This document shows positions 10,442 to 20,044 of a DNA stretch of 64,000 nt, one piece after another (position 1 is the first letter of the stretch; every line of letters starts with the position of its first letter). A program made the translations under genes and the position numbers. Under the pieces are notes generated by a model. That model was not told the DNA's origin, did no database searches, and was given only the letters and a program-made list of their open reading frames with translations. The stretch lies in NCBI GenBank assembly GCA_013403005.1, contig JACBOA010000001.1, forward strand, positions 186,001 to 250,000, read 5' to 3'. Source of the stretch: Methanobacteriaceae archaeon. Its GTDB lineage: Archaea > Methanobacteriota > Methanobacteria > Methanobacteriales > Methanobacteriaceae.

Positions 10442-11215
10442 ATGGCAGTTGATTTTTTCAAAGAAATGGGTGTGAAGGAACCTCCTTCGCGCCTTTTTGT
10501 GGGTGGAATACATGGAAAAGAAGGTGAAAGCACCATTCATGCCATTATGAGTGCTGAAAATCTCCATCTGAGTGGGGGAAGTCTAGTATTATCCAATTTC
10601 TCTCCCAGCCCCTACCTGAGCACCTTGAATCCTCTTTACTACATGTCTCTTGCTGGTGGAAAACTCCTGGATCTCATCAGGAAATACCAACCACAAATAT
10701 ATCTGGAACTACACTGCTACCATCCAGATAAAAAATTAAAACTCACAGGAAAAAATAGAAAAGAACTATTCGGAGTTCCAAGCCTGGTGGAACTGGAAAA
10801 TGGTGTTTTAATAGGATCCACATCACCCCTCATTCGTTCCGTATTTTTTGATCTTTATGATTTCCCCTTTATTCTGGAAATACCCTGCCAACCCTCGCCA
10901 GAATCTTTAGAAGTCGCCAAAAAAATGATGGAAATAGCTTCAAAGTCCAATAATCGTTCCCAAATCATGGAAAAGTTGAGTCAAGTTTATCCCCTACAAG
11001 TGAAAATTTTGAGTGATTATTTTAAGGAGTATTCCACCAATTTCTATCCTGCATTTTTTGAGCTTAAGAAAAAAGTGCAACTTAGAGATTTGAAAAATTA
11101 CAGAGATCTTGAGGAATTAGTAAATGAAGTAGTATCAAGAGGCAGCTTTAACCTTAACCCAGCACAGATAAAACAACTTACTCAGGCTTACTTAATTTTC
11201 CGAGAGCACGGGTGA
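10442..11215 (+). CDS. DUF2119 protein, first of a tandem pair, possible M14/AstE-like metal hydrolase
   Basis: The 257-residue soluble protein matches the archaeal DUF2119 family. It has no named function, but it contains GGIHGKEGES (H24, E27: an HxxE motif), YLELHCYHP (H91) and a late conserved glutamate in FILEIPCQPS. That order (HxxE, His, late Glu) is the zinc and catalytic layout of M14 carboxypeptidases and AstE/AspA-type deacylases, so a zinc hydrolase fold is my inference. The C-terminal 70 residues are helical and absent from the second copy. The gene at 11220 follows after four bases and is a shorter paralogue, so the two are surely cotranscribed. Both share SPYLSTLNPLYY with identical codons. 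Confidence 0.8.
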   Translation: MAVDFFKEMGVKEPPSRLFVGGIHGKEGESTIHAIMSAENLHLSGGSLVLSNFSPSPYLSTLNPLYYMSLAGGKLLDLIRKYQPQIYLELHCYHPDKKLKLTGKNRKELFGVPSLVELENGVLIGSTSPLIRSVFFDLYDFPFILEIPCQPSPESLEVAKKMMEIASKSNNRSQIMEKLSQVYPLQVKILSDYFKEYSTNFYPAFFELKKKVQLRDLKNYRDLEELVNEVVSRGSFNLNPAQIKQLTQAYLIFREHG

Positions 11216-11219
11216 TTAT

Positions 11220-11828
11220 TTGGCTTATTTCAAAATTATTGATAATGGAGAAGGTATGAACCGTCTTTATATAGGGGGATTACATGGTAAGGAAGGTTTA
11301 AGCACAGAAGACGCCCTGAAGGAAATCAGAGAAAAAGATGTTGCTGCGGGGAAGTTGGTGATCCATAACTGGGATGAAAGCCCTTATCTGAGCACCTTGA
11401 ATCCTCTTTACTACCAATCAAAGGTAGGAAAAAAGGTTTTATACCTTATAAATCATTACAAACCCCAGGTATACGTGGAAGCGCACTGTTATAAGAAAGA
11501 AAGTTATTCAAAACTAATCTCACCGAAAAGACGAATCAAATCTGGTGTTCCACCTCTTATAGAGCTGGAGAGAGGGGTGTTAATAGGTTCTGCATCTCCT
11601 TTTATCCGAACCAAATTTTTCGCCAGGAATGATATTTGCATCACCCTAGAAATGCCCTGTAATCCCACTAAAGATTCACTAGACGTGTATGTAAGGGTAT
11701 TGAGGATCATTGCCTGGTCAAGAAATCGTGATGAACTGGAAGTTGCAATGAAAAAAATATATCCAAATCAGGTTGAAACTGCAATTAAATATGCTAAGGA
11801 GTTTTTCGGTGATTATCCTCCTTTTTAA
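11220..11828 (+). CDS. DUF2119 protein, second of a tandem pair (shorter paralogue)
   Basis: The 202-residue protein starts at a TTG four bases after the stop of the first copy, so translation is likely coupled. It repeats the same landmarks: GGLHGKEG (H22, E25), VEAHC (H89) and ITLEMPCNPT. It lacks the C-terminal extension of its neighbour. A 27-base block is identical between the copies (10616-10642 and 11388-11414), including third codon positions, which points to gene conversion or recent duplication in that part, although the rest has diverged strongly. Retention of all putative metal residues in both copies argues that both are active. A heteromeric complex of the two is plausible but unproven. 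Confidence 0.78.
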   Translation: MAYFKIIDNGEGMNRLYIGGLHGKEGLSTEDALKEIREKDVAAGKLVIHNWDESPYLSTLNPLYYQSKVGKKVLYLINHYKPQVYVEAHCYKKESYSKLISPKRRIKSGVPPLIELERGVLIGSASPFIRTKFFARNDICITLEMPCNPTKDSLDVYVRVLRIIAWSRNRDELEVAMKKIYPNQVETAIKYAKEFFGDYPPF

Positions 11829-11850
11829 TCAACTAAACTATTCGCAGGGG

Positions 11851-11890
11851 CCATAATCTTATTGGATTAACCATAATCCTATTGGATTAA
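11851..11890. repeat. 20-bp tandem duplication (one mismatch)
   Basis: CCATAATCTTATTGGATTAA at 11851-11870 is repeated at 11871-11890 with a single T-to-C change. It lies in the gap between the convergent DUF2119 and FEN-1 genes. No function is apparent. Confidence 0.7.
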
Positions 11891-12034
11891 TAAAAATTGT
11901 TCTTAAGGATTGATTTTCCATTTTAAGCCATAAATGTTTAGGGTTACTTTTAGTTTCTTTAATAGGATTTTAATGTTTGTTCTTGTAGGTTTAATTAATA
12001 GCTTTTAGATTACTCTTTTTTTTTAGATGGATTT

Positions 12035-13021
12035 TCAAAACCACTTTTCCAAACTACTCTGGCTGGTCTCCAATTTTTTTAGTTTACTAACAGCACTCAA
12101 CACTCTTTCTTCAGAAAAATCATGCTCTCCACAAAGAAAATCCACAATCCCCTGCTGGTCAGCATCCTTCCATTTTAATTCATAGTCTGAATCAACTTCA
12201 GGGTTAAGGAACATCTCACGCAGAATCCGGGCATCCACATCTAATTCAACATCAAGACTTTTCAGGACATGAAATATATCACCATGTTTTTTGATGAGCT
12301 TCAAGCCTTTTTTAGCACCTATTCCCTTTATTCCTTGATTAAAATCGGTTCCAACCATTATAGCCATGTCCACAAGTTGTTCGCGGGTTATATCAAGGGT
12401 TTTCAGGATTTTTTCCAATTCAATGATTTGGGGTGAGTTTTGATTTTCACTTATAGTGAGGTTTTTTACCATTCGTGGAGCTCCAAAAAGCATGCAATCA
12501 TAATCCTGGGAGGCAACGCACCAGGCATCACCACGTATTACCATATAAGATGCTTGTGCTTCTCCTTCTCCTTTAGCCTGAATGTAAGGGATTCCCATGA
12601 GTTTAATGAGTTTTTTAGATCCTTCCACAATTTCAGGGGACATTCTGGATGATCTGACTGCAAACTTCCGGGCATCCTCCACCCGGCCTTCTTCAAGGGC
12701 TTGCTTCCATTTTCTCTCAGACTCATCCTTAATCTCTTTTCTTTTTTCCTGAGTCTCTTTTTTAAGTGCACTTGACTTTCCATCAAAAACATAAATTGGT
12801 TTTATCCCTTTTTCTATAAGAGAAGAACTGCGATAAAGTATCCCACTAAAATGGGAAGTTATCCTTCCATTTTGATCCTTAAGAGGAGTGCCATCATACT
12901 GGCGTATGCTGGAGAGAAATTGATAGATTACATTTGCTGCATCAAGGGCCACTACTTTGCCCTCTAAATCATTGAATTTTATCTCATCTGGAGATACAAT
13001 GTCTTTAAACTTAACACCCAT
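12035..13021 (-). CDS. fen: Flap endonuclease 1 (FEN-1)
   Basis: From the ATG at 13021 the protein is 328 residues long and starts MGVKFKDIV, the conserved beginning in which the new N-terminus enters the active site. A start six codons upstream would spoil that end. The N region (DAANVIYQFL, YVFDGKSSALK), the internal acidic motifs (GEGEAQASYM, SQDYDCMLFG) and the helix-hairpin-helix IMVGTDFNQGIKGIGAKKGL are all present. The chain ends SSLEKWF, a typical PIP box (Q-x-x-L-x-x-W-F type: QSSLEKWF) for PCNA binding. The enzyme removes 5' flaps during Okazaki-fragment maturation and base-excision repair. It lies downstream of the DUF98 gene on the same strand. Confidence 0.96.
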   Translation of the reverse strand: MGVKFKDIVSPDEIKFNDLEGKVVALDAANVIYQFLSSIRQYDGTPLKDQNGRITSHFSGILYRSSSLIEKGIKPIYVFDGKSSALKKETQEKRKEIKDESERKWKQALEEGRVEDARKFAVRSSRMSPEIVEGSKKLIKLMGIPYIQAKGEGEAQASYMVIRGDAWCVASQDYDCMLFGAPRMVKNLTISENQNSPQIIELEKILKTLDITREQLVDMAIMVGTDFNQGIKGIGAKKGLKLIKKHGDIFHVLKSLDVELDVDARILREMFLNPEVDSDYELKWKDADQQGIVDFLCGEHDFSEERVLSAVSKLKKLETSQSSLEKWF

Positions 13022-13091
13022 AATCCATACACCTACCATTCAGTTGATTGCAATTAATGGTTTAAAATTTAGAATAAATCAATAGTAATAT

Positions 13092-13631
13092 TTAATCACG
13101 AAACATGCTGTAGGGGAAGGTTTCCATTAACCATATGAGAATCTGGTCTTTGTGAATAATGTTATAAGTTCTCCTGAGCATTTTGGCACTTGTTTTGAAG
13201 ATATCCCTCATCTCTGGACTTGATTCCACCACTGAAACTGATTTAATCTCCCTACGTGATTCGATATTGTGTTTGCGTAGGATGCGGCCAATGGGTATGT
13301 CTGCCCGTATAAGGTCTTCTTTAAAATCATTGTTCAACCTTTTCACGGGTATCATGGAAACGGCATATATGAGGGGTTCATCTCCCTCAATAACCACCAC
13401 CCGGTAGTTAATGGTGTCACCCACTTGGATGTTTAAAAGGGATGCTGCCTCATCATCTGCATCACGAAATTCCTGCACCAGGGTCCTGATATTCACTTGT
13501 CCTTTTAAAACATCAAGAATAGTAGTTACAGAGCCATCAGTAGCTAGAAGTATCTTCTGTGCACTGGAAAGATTTCCTAACTCTTTTTCAATATTTTTTA
13601 TTCCTTCAAAGATTTCCGGGTCCATTTTCAT
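13092..13631 (-). CDS. DUF98 chorismate pyruvate-lyase-like protein
   Basis: The 179-residue protein matches DUF98, the archaeal branch of the chorismate lyase/UTRA fold. Recognisable parts are LSSAQKILLATDGSVTTILD near the start, the central GDTINYRVVVI strand, and the PIGRILRKHNIESRREI segment. In methanogens members of this family have been tied to formation of 4-hydroxybenzoate from chorismate, a precursor in methanopterin synthesis; I state this from memory and with some caution. Its ATG overlaps the stop of the homoaconitase gene in an ATGA (13628-13631), so it is cotranslated with a coenzyme B gene. FEN-1 follows after 70 bases. Confidence 0.75.
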   Translation of the reverse strand: MKMDPEIFEGIKNIEKELGNLSSAQKILLATDGSVTTILDVLKGQVNIRTLVQEFRDADDEAASLLNIQVGDTINYRVVVIEGDEPLIYAVSMIPVKRLNNDFKEDLIRADIPIGRILRKHNIESRREIKSVSVVESSPEMRDIFKTSAKMLRRTYNIIHKDQILIWLMETFPYSMFRD

Positions 13632-14872
13632 TCACTGGGATCTCTTATTTCACCGTGAATAGCCGAATAGGCAACCACTGCTGGATTGGCAAGATAAACT
13701 TCCGAAAGGGGATCACCCATCCGGCCCACGAAGTTACGATTGGTGGTGGCCAGGCACACTTCTCCTGCAGTTAAAACACCCATATGGGCTCCTAAACATG
13801 GCCCACATCCAGGATTAATTACAATGGCTCCTGCTTTGAGAAAGGTTTGTATAATTCCTAGAGCCAAGGCATCCTGATATATGCGGCGTGAAGCAGGAGA
13901 CACGATGAGTCTGATATCCTGGTGAACTTTTTCATTTTCCAAAATCGCTGCGGCTTGACTGAGGTCTTCCAAACGGCCGTTGGTGCATGAACCAATAAAT
14001 GCCTGGTCAATGGTTTCACCAGAAACACTGGAGACTGGTTTAACATTATCCACATTATGAGGGCAAGCCACTTGTGGATTTAGATCATCTGCCTGGAAAT
14101 GATATGATTTTTCATAAACTGAATCCTCATCAGAGGTGAATATCTTGAAATCTCCCACATTACGTTTTTTTAGATAATTCAAGGTTGCAGTGTTGGGTTC
14201 CATGATCCCATTTTTTGCACCGCACTCCACTGCCATGTTGCACATGGTCATCCGTCCAGAAACATCCATATCCTGAACTGTGTTTCCACAAAATTCTAGA
14301 GAGTTATAGGTAGCACCATAGGATCCTATAGTGCCTATGATGTGAAGAATCAAATCTTTAGCAGTAACGTATTCTTTTAATTCCCCATTAACTTCTATTT
14401 TTAAGGCTCCAGGGACCATAAACCATGTTTTACCAGTTGCATAGATCACTGCAACATCAGTTGCTCCCATGCCTGTGGAAAAAGCTCCGAAAGCCCCGTA
14501 AGTGCAGGTGTGGGAATCAGCACCAACCACCACTGTACCTGGTTTGATGAAACCTTCCTCTGGAAGAACCTGATGGCATATTCCCTCTCCATGTGTGAAA
14601 AGGTTTTTAATCCCCTGTTTTTTGGCAAAATCTTTCGTTACTCTTTGAAATTCTGCAGAACCGATTGTGTTGGCGGGAATATTATGATCAAAGACCATCA
14701 CGATTTTATCAGGATCCCATACTTTCTCTGCGATTTTATTAAAAGTGTTTATGGTGGGAGGTGATGTGCCATCGTGGGTCATGGCCAGGTCTACTTTTGC
14801 TTCAATTATTTCTCCAGGGTGAACTTCCTTCTCACCAGAAGCTTTGGCCAGTATTTTTTCCGTGATATTCAT
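13628..14872 (-). CDS. hacA: Homoaconitase / 3-isopropylmalate dehydratase large subunit
   Basis: The 414 residues correspond to the large subunit of the archaeal-type two-subunit dehydratases. The three [4Fe-4S] ligands are visible in the DSHTCTYGAFG region, in AFIGSCTNGR and in NPGCGPCLGAHMG. Substrate loops typical of the family (MVFDHNIPANT, HGEGICHQVLPEEG) are present. The gene directly follows homocitrate synthase on the same strand, which favours the homoaconitase role in 2-oxosuberate synthesis for coenzyme B over leucine synthesis, though the two paralogues are hard to separate from sequence alone. The small subunit is not in this window. Confidence 0.88.
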   Translation of the reverse strand: MNITEKILAKASGEKEVHPGEIIEAKVDLAMTHDGTSPPTINTFNKIAEKVWDPDKIVMVFDHNIPANTIGSAEFQRVTKDFAKKQGIKNLFTHGEGICHQVLPEEGFIKPGTVVVGADSHTCTYGAFGAFSTGMGATDVAVIYATGKTWFMVPGALKIEVNGELKEYVTAKDLILHIIGTIGSYGATYNSLEFCGNTVQDMDVSGRMTMCNMAVECGAKNGIMEPNTATLNYLKKRNVGDFKIFTSDEDSVYEKSYHFQADDLNPQVACPHNVDNVKPVSSVSGETIDQAFIGSCTNGRLEDLSQAAAILENEKVHQDIRLIVSPASRRIYQDALALGIIQTFLKAGAIVINPGCGPCLGAHMGVLTAGEVCLATTNRNFVGRMGDPLSEVYLANPAVVAYSAIHGEIRDPSE

Positions 14873-14995
14873 TGCATAAACATCCCTTAAATTAAGATAA
14901 TTAGTAAGTGAACTATTTTTTTATAACTCAAAAATTTTCTAGAAATTTGATATTTCATTGACCTATTAATTGTATTATAAATTTTCTTTAACTAT

Positions 14996-16171
14996 CTAAA
15001 AATTAAATGGTCCTCTCACTGAACGCACGATCTCGTTGAAAAGTCGGTCGTTGATATATTTTCCTTCTTCACGTTTTTCTTTTACTATTTCAACAATCTT
15101 ACATAGTTCATCACGGGTAACCTCTATTCCGTATTCATCCAGTTTGGCTTTCACTGCTCTGCATCCCGAATGTTTTCCTAACACTATTCTCCGATGATGG
15201 CCTATCAGTTCAGGAATAAAAGGTTCATAGGTTAATGGTTCCTCTAGAACGGCATCCACGTGTATTCCTGATTCATGCCTGAACACATTTTTACCTACAA
15301 TGGGTTTGTTTTCTGGTACTTTCATGTTGGTAAGTTCTTCCACCAGTTTTGAAAGATCATGGAACACACTAATATTAAAACCAAGATCAACGCCGTATAT
15401 AATGAGTAAAGACATTACCAGTTCTTCCAGTGAAGTGTTACCTGCTCTTTCACCGATTCCATTGACCGTGGTTGAAATGGCATTAGCACCAGCCAGTAAA
15501 CCTGAAATGCAATTCGAAAGTGCCATTCCAAAATCATTATGGCAGTGCAGTGCTATATCCACATTCAATTCCTTTTTTAGCTCTCGAACCAGGTAATCCA
15601 TTCCCTGAGGGCTTATGGCGCCAACTGTGTCTGCAATATGGATCCTATCCACACCGTAGGTCTCTGCTTTCTTATATATTTTCTTCAAAAAGTCCAGGTC
15701 AGTCCTGGTGGCATCTTCTGCTGAGAAGGCCACGAACAAACCATGATCTTTCGCATGTTCAATGGAATTCATACAGATATTGAGAGCATCTTCTTGGGTA
15801 ATTTTTAATTTATGTTTAAGATGAAGTTGGGAAGTTCCCATGAAAGTGATTATCCCATCCACATCACAATCTAAAGCTTTATCAATATCCTCTTTTTTAG
15901 TTCGGGATAGGACCAGAATATCAGCATCCATCTCCTCTGCTACAATGGCTTTTACAGAACGAGTCTCTTCTTTGGAAACAACAGGAAAACCGGCTTCAAT
16001 CTGATGTAATCCTAATTCATTTAGTTTACGCGCGATTTTAAGTTTTTCCTGTGTTCTGAGGCAGACACCTGGTGTTTGTTCACCATCCCGTAAGGTGGTG
16101 TCGTAAACTGTGATTTTTTCCGGGAAATTCAGATCAATTGATTGATTATAGGGGCTAACAAAATATTCCAA
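14996..16171 (-). CDS. aksA: Homocitrate synthase (AksA), coenzyme B biosynthesis
   Basis: The 391-residue protein is of the alpha-isopropylmalate/homocitrate synthase family: YDTTLRDGEQTPGV near residue 25, the metal-binding HCHNDFGMA, and NGIGERAGN. It lacks the C-terminal regulatory domain of long LeuA enzymes (about 500 aa). The C-terminal FRHESGIHVDAVLE..TYEPF segment and overall length fit AksA, which condenses 2-oxoglutarate with acetyl-CoA and then repeats chain elongation towards 2-oxosuberate, the precursor of coenzyme B. The adjacent homoaconitase supports this. A citramalate or isopropylmalate synthase role is the alternative. Upstream lie 243 bases with a strong hairpin. Confidence 0.85.
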   Translation of the reverse strand: MEYFVSPYNQSIDLNFPEKITVYDTTLRDGEQTPGVCLRTQEKLKIARKLNELGLHQIEAGFPVVSKEETRSVKAIVAEEMDADILVLSRTKKEDIDKALDCDVDGIITFMGTSQLHLKHKLKITQEDALNICMNSIEHAKDHGLFVAFSAEDATRTDLDFLKKIYKKAETYGVDRIHIADTVGAISPQGMDYLVRELKKELNVDIALHCHNDFGMALSNCISGLLAGANAISTTVNGIGERAGNTSLEELVMSLLIIYGVDLGFNISVFHDLSKLVEELTNMKVPENKPIVGKNVFRHESGIHVDAVLEEPLTYEPFIPELIGHHRRIVLGKHSGCRAVKAKLDEYGIEVTRDELCKIVEIVKEKREEGKYINDRLFNEIVRSVRGPFNF

Positions 16172-16360
16172 AACATTACCACCTGTTCTTTTTGAAAATT
16201 ATTAATTTATAATATCAGTTTAAAATTACTGGTTTAAATTAAGGGTTATAAAAACTGTTTAACATCTATTTTCATTGGAAATCTTTCAAAATTTTTATTA
16301 GATTCTCAGGAGTGCTTTCTTTGATAATATTATTTAGATATAAATGAACTTTTCGTTTTT

Positions 16361-16409
16361 ATCCTGATTAATGCCGGCTCTATCATTCCGGCTGCCGGCT
16401 AATCGGGAT
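16361..16409 (-). other. Strong GC-rich hairpin between cyaB-like gene and aksA
   Basis: Bases 16361-16378 (ATCCTGATTAATGCCGGC) pair with 16394-16409 (GCCGGCTAATCGGGAT) to give about 16 base pairs with a two-base bulge and a 15-base loop. CCGGCT occurs three times within it. On the minus strand it begins six bases after the CYTH gene's stop and lies about 190 bases before aksA, and it is followed by A-rich, not T-rich, sequence. It is therefore either an RNA element in the aksA leader or a transcript-end stabiliser. Confidence 0.55.
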
Positions 16410-16414
16410 CGGGT

Positions 16415-16957
16415 TTATTGTATTCCCATTAATTCAAGATAAGATCTTCTTTCAAAACCATCCTTGATTCCAATTTCTGAATAAGTGGAGAATATCTGGC
16501 TAAGGGCCTCTTGGGTGTCTTCACCCTCTTCAACTTCTTTTTCAATCTCCACAAAATTACCTACTCCGTGGACTTCATCCAGTGTTATTATTAAATCCCC
16601 TAAATTGTATATAATTCTATTTTTTCGCACAGTCGCCACCCTCTGAAAGCTGAGGCTTTGCAAAATATCCGCGACTTTAAGGGAATCTTCCACCTTAACT
16701 TCAACTTCTTTCCGAGTCTTACTCACCTTATCCATTTTGGCTCCCTTGTAGGTTATGTAGATGTCTTCTGAATCATTATAATGAATTTTCCTTATTCTGA
16801 GGGCTTCATCAGTTAGGGAAAAATCTCGGTGAGGTGCATTAAAGTAGGTGTCTTCCTGGAATTCATCACCCACTCGAACGGCGCCTAAGTTAAGTAGATC
16901 TTCTTCTAATTTACTAAAATCCTTATTTGCATGAGCTTTCACTTCTACTTCAATCAT
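16415..16957 (-). CDS. CYTH-domain protein, CyaB / class IV adenylate cyclase-like
   Basis: The 180-residue protein fills one CYTH tunnel domain. It opens with the signature ExExK (IEVEVKAHA, residues 2-10) and contains RIRK, TYKGAKMDKVSKTRKEVEV, KNRIIY and the acidic VEIEKEVEEGED strand. The family hydrolyses inorganic triphosphate or thiamine triphosphate, or rarely makes cAMP. In archaea the triphosphatase role is more likely, but the substrate here is unknown. It follows the coiled-coil gene at 16990 on the same strand by 32 bases and probably shares its transcript. A strong hairpin lies immediately after its stop. Confidence 0.85.
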   Translation of the reverse strand: MIEVEVKAHANKDFSKLEEDLLNLGAVRVGDEFQEDTYFNAPHRDFSLTDEALRIRKIHYNDSEDIYITYKGAKMDKVSKTRKEVEVKVEDSLKVADILQSLSFQRVATVRKNRIIYNLGDLIITLDEVHGVGNFVEIEKEVEEGEDTQEALSQIFSTYSEIGIKDGFERRSYLELMGIQ

Positions 16958-16989
16958 AGCTAACTCCAGGGCCTAAAATAAATTCAACT

Positions 16990-17403
16990 TCAACCCACTC
17001 TACTTTCTATGGAATTTCTGATATAAAGCCGGGCATCGGAAATTTGGGTTAAATAGTTATCTACAAGATTTTCAATGATTTCGTATGATTTTATTTTACT
17101 ATTCCTTTTTTTTACAATGGATTTCTTCTTTTTAATTATCTTCTCAATGTCACGAGCTTTCATACGTTTTTTTTCTTCAGGGGAGGGATCTAATTCTTTC
17201 ATCATTTGAATGTATTTTTTTCTAATATTTCTTATATCTGTTCGAATATTGTGGCGCATTTTTTTAAGCACGTCTTCATAGTCCTCTAATTCATTAAGGG
17301 TTTCCATGGCTCTCTGGATGTTGGAAACATCGATCTCCAGCCCATCAATTCCGAGTTCATCAAGTTGTTGCTGGTACATTCTGGGACCAAACATTGTTTT
17401 CAC
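16990..17403 (-). CDS. Basic coiled-coil protein of unknown function
   Basis: I do not recognise this 137-residue protein. It is almost wholly helical and highly charged. After a short N-terminal part (FGPRMYQQQLDELGIDGLEI) residues 25-115 form a predicted coiled coil with a very lysine-rich centre (DIEKIIKKKKSIVKKRNSK, about 85-103). There is no membrane segment. It stands first in a likely two-gene unit with the CYTH protein. The long, nearly empty region before it (17404-17812) separates it from the divergent TBP gene. A structural or nucleic-acid-binding role is conceivable because of the charge, but nothing specific can be claimed. Confidence 0.65.
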   Translation of the reverse strand: MKTMFGPRMYQQQLDELGIDGLEIDVSNIQRAMETLNELEDYEDVLKKMRHNIRTDIRNIRKKYIQMMKELDPSPEEKKRMKARDIEKIIKKKKSIVKKRNSKIKSYEIIENLVDNYLTQISDARLYIRNSIESRVG

Positions 17404-17812
17404 CTTATGAATCTAAATAACAAGATCATTATTGTGTATTATTTTATAACAGTACTTAATTTAATTAATATGTTTAATGTGAAATAAATTTAATTAATTT
17501 AATTATATTTTTTATAGCAGGGGTTTCCTTTTTTTAATCTTGAAACTCAATTAGCTCTGAAAATCTGGATAAAATCCACATTTAATTGATTTATTAAGAT
17601 GGCCTTAGAAATTAATAACCGGGAAACTAATATATATGGTATTAAACATATTCAGGGCAAGTAAGTTATAAATGGGTCTTTTTAGAAACGTTAGTAGTAT
17701 TAAAACAACTATTTTTATGTTAAATGCATGGTCATTTATATGTATATATAAGGCCTTTTATAAAGAATAAAAATGAACATGGTTATGAGTAGTAACCATG
17801 GGAGGATGTTAG
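17404..17812 (+). promoter_or_regulatory. TBP upstream region: several TATA-like boxes and a palindrome
   Basis: This 409-base gap has no gene. TATA-like strings occur near 17628 (TATATATGG), 17733-17751 (ATTTATATGTATATATAAG) and 17755-17763 (CCTTTTATA). The last is best placed for a transcript start near 17783. CATGGTTA (17778-17785) and TAACCATG (17793-17800) are perfect inverted arms around seven bases and end exactly where the ribosome binding site GGAGG (17801-17805) begins. The palindrome would cover the transcript start and the messenger's 5' end. Confidence 0.5.
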
Positions 17813-18358
17813 ATGATGAAAGTTGAAATTAAAGTGGAGAACATAGTGGCTTCCGCAACGCTCGGAAAGTCCGTAGACCTTCCCCAAGTAGCACCCGCAC
17901 TGGAAGGTGTAGAATATAATCTTGAACAATTCCCTGGATTAGTTTACAAGCTTAAAGAACCTAAAACAGCCGCACTCATATTTGGATCCGGAAAACTGGT
18001 GTGCACCGGGGCTAAGTCTATCGAGGATTCTAAAAAGGCTATTCACATTGCTGTAGACAAAATGCGCACTTTAGACCCGGAAATACCTCATGAATTTGAA
18101 ATTAAAGTACAGAACATAGTTGCCTCTGCCAATCTGGATAAAACTCTGAATTTGGAGGCAGTGGCCCTGGACCTGGAAAACACGGAATATGAACCAGAAC
18201 AATTCCCTGGACTGGTTTACAGGTTAGGTGAACCTAAAGTAGTATTATTACTATTCGGGTCTGGTAAAGTAGTATGTACTGGTGCAAAAACTATCACAGA
18301 CGCACAGCTTGGTGTAGAAAAAACAAAGGAAAGATTGTCTGAATTAGATTTATTGTAA
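17813..18358 (+). CDS. tbp: TATA-box binding protein (TBP)
   Basis: The 181 residues form the TBP saddle: two direct repeats of about 90 residues. The halves align clearly, with EIKVENIVASATLGKSVDL against EIKVQNIVASANLDKTLNL, EQFPGLVYKL against EQFPGLVYRL, and FGSGKLVCTGAKS against FGSGKVVCTGAKT. It recognises the archaeal TATA box and recruits TFB and RNA polymerase. Two adjacent ATG codons (17813, 17816) could both serve, with GGAGG eight to eleven bases before. The C-terminal acidic tail common in some archaea is absent. The SerB-like gene starts 33 bases later, so the two are likely cotranscribed. The palindrome before the gene may allow autoregulation. Confidence 0.97.
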   Translation: MMKVEIKVENIVASATLGKSVDLPQVAPALEGVEYNLEQFPGLVYKLKEPKTAALIFGSGKLVCTGAKSIEDSKKAIHIAVDKMRTLDPEIPHEFEIKVQNIVASANLDKTLNLEAVALDLENTEYEPEQFPGLVYRLGEPKVVLLLFGSGKVVCTGAKTITDAQLGVEKTKERLSELDLL

Positions 18359-18376
18359 TTCTATCTTTTTAAGTAA

Positions 18377-19872
<1,496 letters not shown>

Positions 19873-19874
19873 AA

Positions 19875-19907
19875 GGCCAACTATGGCCACATTCCTCCCA
19901 TTTTTTT
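19875..19907 (+). terminator. Hairpin plus T-run after serB
   Basis: GGCCA (19875-19879) pairs with TGGCC (19884-19888) around a four-base loop just after the stop codon, and seven T residues follow at 19901-19907. It fits a terminator for the tbp-serB unit. Confidence 0.6.
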
Positions 19908-20044
19908 ATTCTTTTTAATTTCCATTAATTTTCAAATATTAATTATTTAAATCTGAGTATCCTTGCATTGGGATTTAAGCAGTATAAATCAAATATGTTA
20001 TTAATTGTTATTTATGTAGATTATATTCAAGGTTTGGTGAGTGA

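Noticed and set aside
16361..16409. Intrinsic terminator of the CYTH gene
   Set aside because: Sequence after the hairpin on the minus strand is A-rich, not T-rich.
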